The notes under the pieces were generated by a model. That model was not told the origin of the DNA. It did not search any database and saw nothing but the letters and a program-made list of their open reading frames with translations. This document shows positions 14,238 through 17,935 of a DNA stretch of 17,935 bases, piece after piece. This stretch comes from an uncultured Eubacteriales bacterium (GTDB lineage Bacteria; Bacillota; Clostridia; Christensenellales; Borkfalkiaceae): assembly GCA_900548285.1 (NCBI GenBank), contig URKE01000040.1, forward strand, positions 1-17,935. Reading direction: 5' to 3'. The translations under genes were made by a program, and so were the position numbers. Positions within the stretch are counted from its first letter, which is position 1; each line of letters opens with the position of its first letter.

Positions 14238-15740
14238 TTAAGCCTGTTTCTTTCTTTCGCCTTTAAGTTTTTCAAGATACGCTTTCGCTTTCGCTTCGGC
14301 TTTGGCAAGCGCGTCGTTATAATTCTTCTTGTAAACTTCGGCTTTCGCTATATCGGCCTCTATTCCTTTCTGAATTGCATCCCATTCTTCTGCCGTGAGG
14401 TCTTCTTTAATTTTTCCGAGATACTTATCTCTCTGCTCTTCGAGGCGAGCCGTGAACGTATCGAGATCGGAGAAGTAAGTTTTTTCGTTTTCCGCCCACT
14501 TCTTGATATCTTCAACGTCCTGCTTCAATTCGGTAATAACTGCGGCGAACGCCTGTCTGTATTCTTCGGGGATAAGTTTGATTACGGATTCAACGGTTTT
14601 GTAAGCGTTTTCCATAACTTCCGCAGCCGCCGCGATTTCGTCTTTATATTTTTCGGCGAAAGCGTTGATTTCGGCTTTAATCTTCTTCTCGGCGGACGAA
14701 AGCGCTTCGGAAAGTTCGTCCATCTTCTTCTGAAGTTCCTTGTTATACTCGGAATTTTTGAAGAGTTTGTCTGCGTAAGCCTCGATGCTTCTTATGGTAA
14801 CTTCGCCCTTGCTGTTTTTAAGGGGTTCGGAATTTTCGAGTCCGAGAGCCTTCACAACCGCGGCAACCTGCTCGTCGCTGAGCGGGTAATCGACGACTTT
14901 GTTTGCGAATTCCGCAACGTTTTTAACCGATTTCATCATGAGAGCCGCCGAAGCGTAAGTCTGATAAACCGCGCCGAGATAAGCGGTGCTGTAATGCGTC
15001 ATAAGGTTCTTAGCGTAAAACTCGGTGTAAGCGGAGTAGGTTTTGTAAGTAACAGCCTTATCGAAAGCCGCCTGAGCCTGCTTCTTTGCAAGTTCGTAAG
15101 CGTCCGTGGCGAAGGCTTCGATCTTGGAATCGTATTCCTTGATAAGGTCGATGAGTTCGTCGTCTTCGAGTTCAACGGCGTGTTCGAGAGTGATTTCGCC
15201 CGTTTCGCTTATGGTAAGAGCGAGTTTGAACTTGGCGAGAGAAAGCGACTGAACGAGTTTGTTGTCCGGATGAGCCTTCTTGAACTCGTCGAGTTTGCGG
15301 CGGAGCGAATAAGATCCTTCCGCGTCTATTTTAATGCTGAGTCCCGATTCGTCGGCGGAAGCCTTGATCGATGCGTTTACGCTATTAGTGAGTTTTTTGG
15401 CGTTTTTATCGTTTTTCGCGCTGACCGTTACGTTGACGACCTTGTTGTCCTCGGTGAGATATCCTTCTTCGATGGAGATATCCACAATCTTCTTAACGGC
15501 GTTGTCAACGGTTTCGCCCTTGATTCCGCTTTCGTTATATAAAAGAACAAGTCCGTCTTCGTTCACGCCGCGAACGCCCGCCACAAGTCCGTTTTCGTCA
15601 ACGACGAGTTCAACCGACGGGTTGATGTCGAGACTGACGTAACCGCTCTTGTCGTCGTTTTTGCCGCAGCCTGCCAAGGGAATGCACGCGCCGAGCATCA
15701 TAACCCCGGCTATCAATGCCGATACAAATTTTTTCTTCAT
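14238..15740 (-). CDS. Lipoprotein with RsgI-like ectodomain and long helical tail
   Basis: The true start is ATG 15740: GGAGGT lies 7 nt upstream, and the protein then opens with a perfect lipoprotein signal (MKKKFVSALIAGVMML, lipobox LAGC, Cys25). An upstream in-frame extension has no such support. Mature residues about 33-125 resemble the extracytoplasmic domain of RsgI anti-sigma factors: YVSLDINPSVELVVDENG, then VRGVNEDGLVLL, then AVKKIVDISIEEGYL. This includes the Asn40-Pro41 bond that is a reported self-cleavage site in RsgI proteins. Residues about 210-500 are almost entirely charged helix (coiled-coil-like, AKAEAKAKAYLEKLKGER at the end). There is no transmembrane or sigma-binding segment. 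It therefore looks like the anti-sigma ectodomain reused on a lipid anchor. It has its own promoter-like block in the 102-nt gap after the anti-sigma gene. Function is unknown. Confidence 0.85.
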   Translation of the reverse strand: MKKKFVSALIAGVMMLGACIPLAGCGKNDDKSGYVSLDINPSVELVVDENGLVAGVRGVNEDGLVLLYNESGIKGETVDNAVKKIVDISIEEGYLTEDNKVVNVTVSAKNDKNAKKLTNSVNASIKASADESGLSIKIDAEGSYSLRRKLDEFKKAHPDNKLVQSLSLAKFKLALTISETGEITLEHAVELEDDELIDLIKEYDSKIEAFATDAYELAKKQAQAAFDKAVTYKTYSAYTEFYAKNLMTHYSTAYLGAVYQTYASAALMMKSVKNVAEFANKVVDYPLSDEQVAAVVKALGLENSEPLKNSKGEVTIRSIEAYADKLFKNSEYNKELQKKMDELSEALSSAEKKIKAEINAFAEKYKDEIAAAAEVMENAYKTVESVIKLIPEEYRQAFAAVITELKQDVEDIKKWAENEKTYFSDLDTFTARLEEQRDKYLGKIKEDLTAEEWDAIQKGIEADIAKAEVYKKNYNDALAKAEAKAKAYLEKLKGERKKQA

Positions 15741-15755
15741 AAAATTTACCTCCCT

Positions 15756-15775
15756 GCCGGAACGTTTCTTCCGGC
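15756..15775 (-). other. Leader hairpin before the lipoprotein ribosome site
   Basis: GCCGGAA (15756-15762) and its complement (15769-15775) form a 7-bp stem with a 6-nt loop, ending 2-3 nt before the AGGGAGGT ribosome site. It may stabilise the mRNA or tune translation. Confidence 0.45.
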
Positions 15776-15788
15776 TCGTTTTTGTTTT

Positions 15789-15826
15789 CTCGCTTATTAA
15801 ACACGCGGGAAAAGCGTTTTGTTGCA
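15789..15826 (-). promoter_or_regulatory. ECF-type promoter of the lipoprotein gene
   Basis: On the minus strand TGCAAC (15826-15821) is followed by exactly 16 nt and then GTGTTTAATAAGCGAG (15804-15789). The same arrangement, differing at one position in the 16-mer, precedes the sigma gene. TGCAAC fits the TGNAAC -35 of ECF sigma factors, and a 16-nt gap is usual for that group. Confidence 0.65.
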
Positions 15827-15842
15827 AAACTTTGAAATTTTT

Positions 15843-17258
15843 TTATTTTTTATTTTTTATGCTCGCCCAGTAATTATCGAAAGAACCATAGTCGGCGAGA
15901 ATTCGGTTTTTATATTCCGCGTAACTTTCCGCCGGAATTTCTTCTCTGCTCGCGGAGTAATTTTTTCTGCCGTCCTTTTCTCTGGAAACGTTGAGTTCCG
16001 AGAGAATTTTACGCAGGTCCTTTTCGTATTCCTTTATCGTTTCGGGAACGCGGGTAAGAGATTCGAGTCCCATCGTGTCCACGTCCGTTCTGTCGAGAAG
16101 GGCGACTATCATTTTGTCCACGTTTTTGAATCCTTCCGTCGTGAGCGACGAGAAGTATTCCTTTATATCGGATATATAATTCTCTATCGCGGCTTCCCCG
16201 TTCTCGGGGGTGAGATCCCCGGCGACTTCTCCGAACAGTTTGTAATAAGCGTAAAGCGCGTTCTTCAACCCCGCGTCGCTGACTATCTCGCGTTTTCCGC
16301 CCGTAAGCGCCGCGTATTCGGCGATAAGTTCTTCCATATCCTTTTTCAGAGCCGTTACGATAATAGTGTTATCATCGTCTTTTATGCTCCAGTAATCTTT
16401 GGTAGTCCAGAACTTTATCTCCATGTTTTTGACTTGCATACCGACGAGAAGTTTCGCCGCGTTTATGATATTCGGCAGTTTGTTCTTCACCAGATCGTAA
16501 AGCCCCGCGACCACGTTGTCGCCGTAAGCCTTTTCCAGATCCGAAACGTCTCTCGCGCCGTAAAGCGCGGAAAGTTTGCTTGCCGACGAACCGAGTTTAT
16601 TGCCCGCCGCCGTCAAGCCCGTTTTTTCGGCAAGAGTTTCCAAAGTCGTTATGTCCTTTATAACCGCGGAATATACGCCTTTTTTGCGGAAATAGTTTTC
16701 CGCCGCCGTCACGCTTTCCTCGATGAAAGGCAAATCCTTTTCGGCGGTGAATTTAATCGCGTTTTCGTCCGATTCGTAATCGAAAAAGCCGAGTTTAAGC
16801 GCGTAATCTATAAAAATCTCCGCGCTTTCGGCAAGCGGTTTGCCTTCGAGTTCGTTCGCAACGTCCTCGTCGACGAGAATTACGTCCGCGTCGGAATTGA
16901 GCGACTTCACCCCCGTGACGTTTCCTTTTTTATCCGTAAGGAACAGCACCCCGGGATTTATTTCCAGAACGACGGCGCACGGCTCGCCGTTCGAGACGTT
17001 CATTATAGCGAAAACGCTCGGGATAGCGACGCACAGACACACGGCGCAGGCGAGAGCCGCCGCCACGGCGCGCTTTTGGAACAATTTTTCAAAAAACGAC
17101 GACACGCTTGCCGCTATTCTCGTCAGTATCCCCTTTTTCGTCGGATACGCATCCTTTTCGCGAACGGAAACGGGCGCGTTCCTGACTTCATCCGAAAGTT
17201 TGAGATTTTTAACCGAACGCTCGGTTTCTTCTTTTAAAAGTTTCTTCCACGAACTCAT
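15843..17258 (-). CDS. RsgI-like membrane anti-sigma factor
   Basis: This 471-residue protein has a basic/acidic cytoplasmic part (residues 1-62), one transmembrane helix (64-87, AVAAALACAVCLCVAIP) and an extracytoplasmic region starting with VVLEINPGVLFLTDKKGNV (about 96-114), then VKSLNSDADVILVD. This order and the EINPG core match RsgI-type anti-sigma factors. The NP bond is Asn101-Pro102. I see no zinc anti-sigma (HxxxCxxC) motif, so sigma binding must use another N-terminal fold. The remaining ectodomain (about 200-471) is helical and unfamiliar. The gene starts 4 nt after the stop of the ECF sigma gene, with AGGAGG (17273-17268) inside that gene. Tight coupling to a sigma factor is the strongest functional evidence. 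The release signal is unknown. Confidence 0.83.
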   Translation of the reverse strand: MSSWKKLLKEETERSVKNLKLSDEVRNAPVSVREKDAYPTKKGILTRIAASVSSFFEKLFQKRAVAAALACAVCLCVAIPSVFAIMNVSNGEPCAVVLEINPGVLFLTDKKGNVTGVKSLNSDADVILVDEDVANELEGKPLAESAEIFIDYALKLGFFDYESDENAIKFTAEKDLPFIEESVTAAENYFRKKGVYSAVIKDITTLETLAEKTGLTAAGNKLGSSASKLSALYGARDVSDLEKAYGDNVVAGLYDLVKNKLPNIINAAKLLVGMQVKNMEIKFWTTKDYWSIKDDDNTIIVTALKKDMEELIAEYAALTGGKREIVSDAGLKNALYAYYKLFGEVAGDLTPENGEAAIENYISDIKEYFSSLTTEGFKNVDKMIVALLDRTDVDTMGLESLTRVPETIKEYEKDLRKILSELNVSREKDGRKNYSASREEIPAESYAEYKNRILADYGSFDNYWASIKNKK

Positions 17259-17262
17259 TTTT

Positions 17263-17790
17263 TCACGCCTCCTTTTTATAATTCGCTTTTATTTTGTCCA
17301 CGGCTCGCTTATACTTCGATGTAACGCTGCCCGTGGGAATGTTCAACAGTTCTGATATTTCCCTGTGTTTATAACCCCACAGAACGTGCAGAACGATTAT
17401 TCTCTGCTCTTCTTCCGTGAGATATTTCCGCATCGTGGCGGTGATCGGCGAATCGAAATCGCTTTCGTCCGTCACGTAAGTTTCGTCTTTGCTTTTAAGG
17501 CTCACGAAGTTTTCGTAAACTTTCCGCGACCTCAATTCGTTCAGCGCGACGTTCTTGGTTATCTGCAATATCCAGGCAAGTCCGTTGCCGTTTTTATCGA
17601 ACGTCGCCGCGTTCTTCTTTATCTTCAGAAAAACCGTCTGAACGGCGTCCTCGGCATCCTCTCGGTTTTTTAAATAAGAATAAGCAAATGAATAAACACC
17701 GCCTTTAATTCCCTCGTATAACCGCTCGAACGCGCGCTCGTCGCCCTCGGCTATTCTGTTCAATCCGGCGTTTATCTCCCACCGCTTCAT
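17263..17790 (-). CDS. ECF (sigma-70 family, group 4) RNA polymerase sigma factor
   Basis: At 175 residues this is the normal ECF size. Region 2 spans about residues 17-85, with the core-binding and -10 recognition stretch AYSYLKNREDAEDAVQTVFLKI and then LAWILQITKNVALNELRSRK. Region 4 spans about 124-172 (LTEEEQRIIVLHVLWGYKHREISELL, a helix-turn-helix ending NIPTGSVTSKYKRAVDKIK) and recognises the -35. There is no region 1 or 3. It directs transcription of a regulon in response to release from the neighbouring anti-sigma factor. The ATG at 17790 has a modest GAGAG ribosome site. An ECF-type promoter block upstream, shared with the lipoprotein gene, suggests positive autoregulation. Confidence 0.93.
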   Translation of the reverse strand: MKRWEINAGLNRIAEGDERAFERLYEGIKGGVYSFAYSYLKNREDAEDAVQTVFLKIKKNAATFDKNGNGLAWILQITKNVALNELRSRKVYENFVSLKSKDETYVTDESDFDSPITATMRKYLTEEEQRIIVLHVLWGYKHREISELLNIPTGSVTSKYKRAVDKIKANYKKEA

Positions 17791-17819
17791 CTCTCTCTAA
17801 AACCGCCTTGCTCTTTCTC

Positions 17820-17857
17820 CTCGCTTATTATACACTTTTTTTCGCCCGTTTGTTGCA
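17820..17857 (-). promoter_or_regulatory. ECF-type, probably autoregulated promoter of the sigma gene
   Basis: TGCAAC (17857-17852), 16 nt, then GTGTATAATAAGCGAG (17835-17820) on the minus strand. It also contains a TATAAT, so sigma-A could read it at a basal level. The leader to the ATG at 17790 is about 30 nt. Beyond it, 17858-17935 holds only AT-rich sequence and a tiny GGCG/CGCC hairpin; I see no gene there. Confidence 0.68.
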
Positions 17858-17935
17858 TTATAACGAAAAAAATTTTTAATATAGGGATTCCATTCGTCAT
17901 CACTAATTACCGAAAAGGCGTCTTTTTCGCCATTT

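Noticed and set aside
15741..15827. 29-residue N-terminal extension of the lipoprotein
   Set aside because: It would bury the lipoprotein signal, lacks a ribosome site, and overlaps the ECF-type promoter block and leader hairpin.
15819..17237. 472-codon plus-strand open frame opposite the anti-sigma gene
   Set aside because: It is an antisense shadow of the anti-sigma gene, whose minus frame has a membrane helix, the RsgI-like core and coupling to the sigma gene.
17900..17935. Small GGCG/CGCC hairpin with T residues at the right edge
   Set aside because: Only four base pairs, and the gene it might terminate lies outside the window.

Overview
The window looks like a chromosomal segment of an endospore-forming, Gram-positive Clostridia-type bacterium (Bacillota). 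The evidence is a YyaC-type sporulation protein, the DapL/DapF route to diaminopimelate, strong AGGAGG-type ribosome sites, sigma-A-like promoters, an XRE repressor with a membrane tail, and an ECF sigma factor with an RsgI-like membrane anti-sigma factor. I see no phage, plasmid, rRNA, tRNA or CRISPR signal. A close taxonomic name cannot be given from the sequence alone.

Layout. (1) Positions 1-5056, minus strand: one giant open frame of at least 1,685 codons, running off the left edge. It encodes a membrane-anchored or exported protein built from a diverged repeat of about 65 residues. It has a textbook sigma-A promoter. (2) 5462-8625, plus: a diacylglycerol-kinase-family lipid kinase, a terminator region, then dapF-dapL with a 4-base start/stop overlap, for diaminopimelate, lysine and peptidoglycan. 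(3) 8683-9258, minus: yyaC. (4) 9432-10067, plus: a CvpA-family membrane protein, divergent from yyaC. (5) 10190-10888, minus: an SGNH/GDSL hydrolase. (6) 11295-12651, plus: an XRE regulator with four membrane segments, then radC. (7) 12775-13737, minus: a tiny cysteine-rich membrane protein (19 Cys in 110 residues) and a Sel1-repeat protein. (8) 13857-14137: a non-coding element of about 280 bp with 26-bp terminal inverted repeats and TA ends, resembling a MITE. (9) 14238-17790, minus: ECF sigma factor, RsgI-like anti-sigma factor, and a lipoprotein carrying the same type of ectodomain.

The most interesting unit is region 9. The anti-sigma factor and the downstream lipoprotein both carry an RsgI-like extracytoplasmic domain with a conserved Asn-Pro (EINPG and DINPS). 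The sigma gene and the lipoprotein gene are preceded by nearly identical promoter-like blocks: TGCAAC, exactly 16 nt, then GTGTWTAATAAGCGAG. This points to an autoregulated ECF system whose regulon includes a lipoprotein with the same sensory fold as its anti-sigma factor. The giant repeat protein is the second main candidate for something undescribed.
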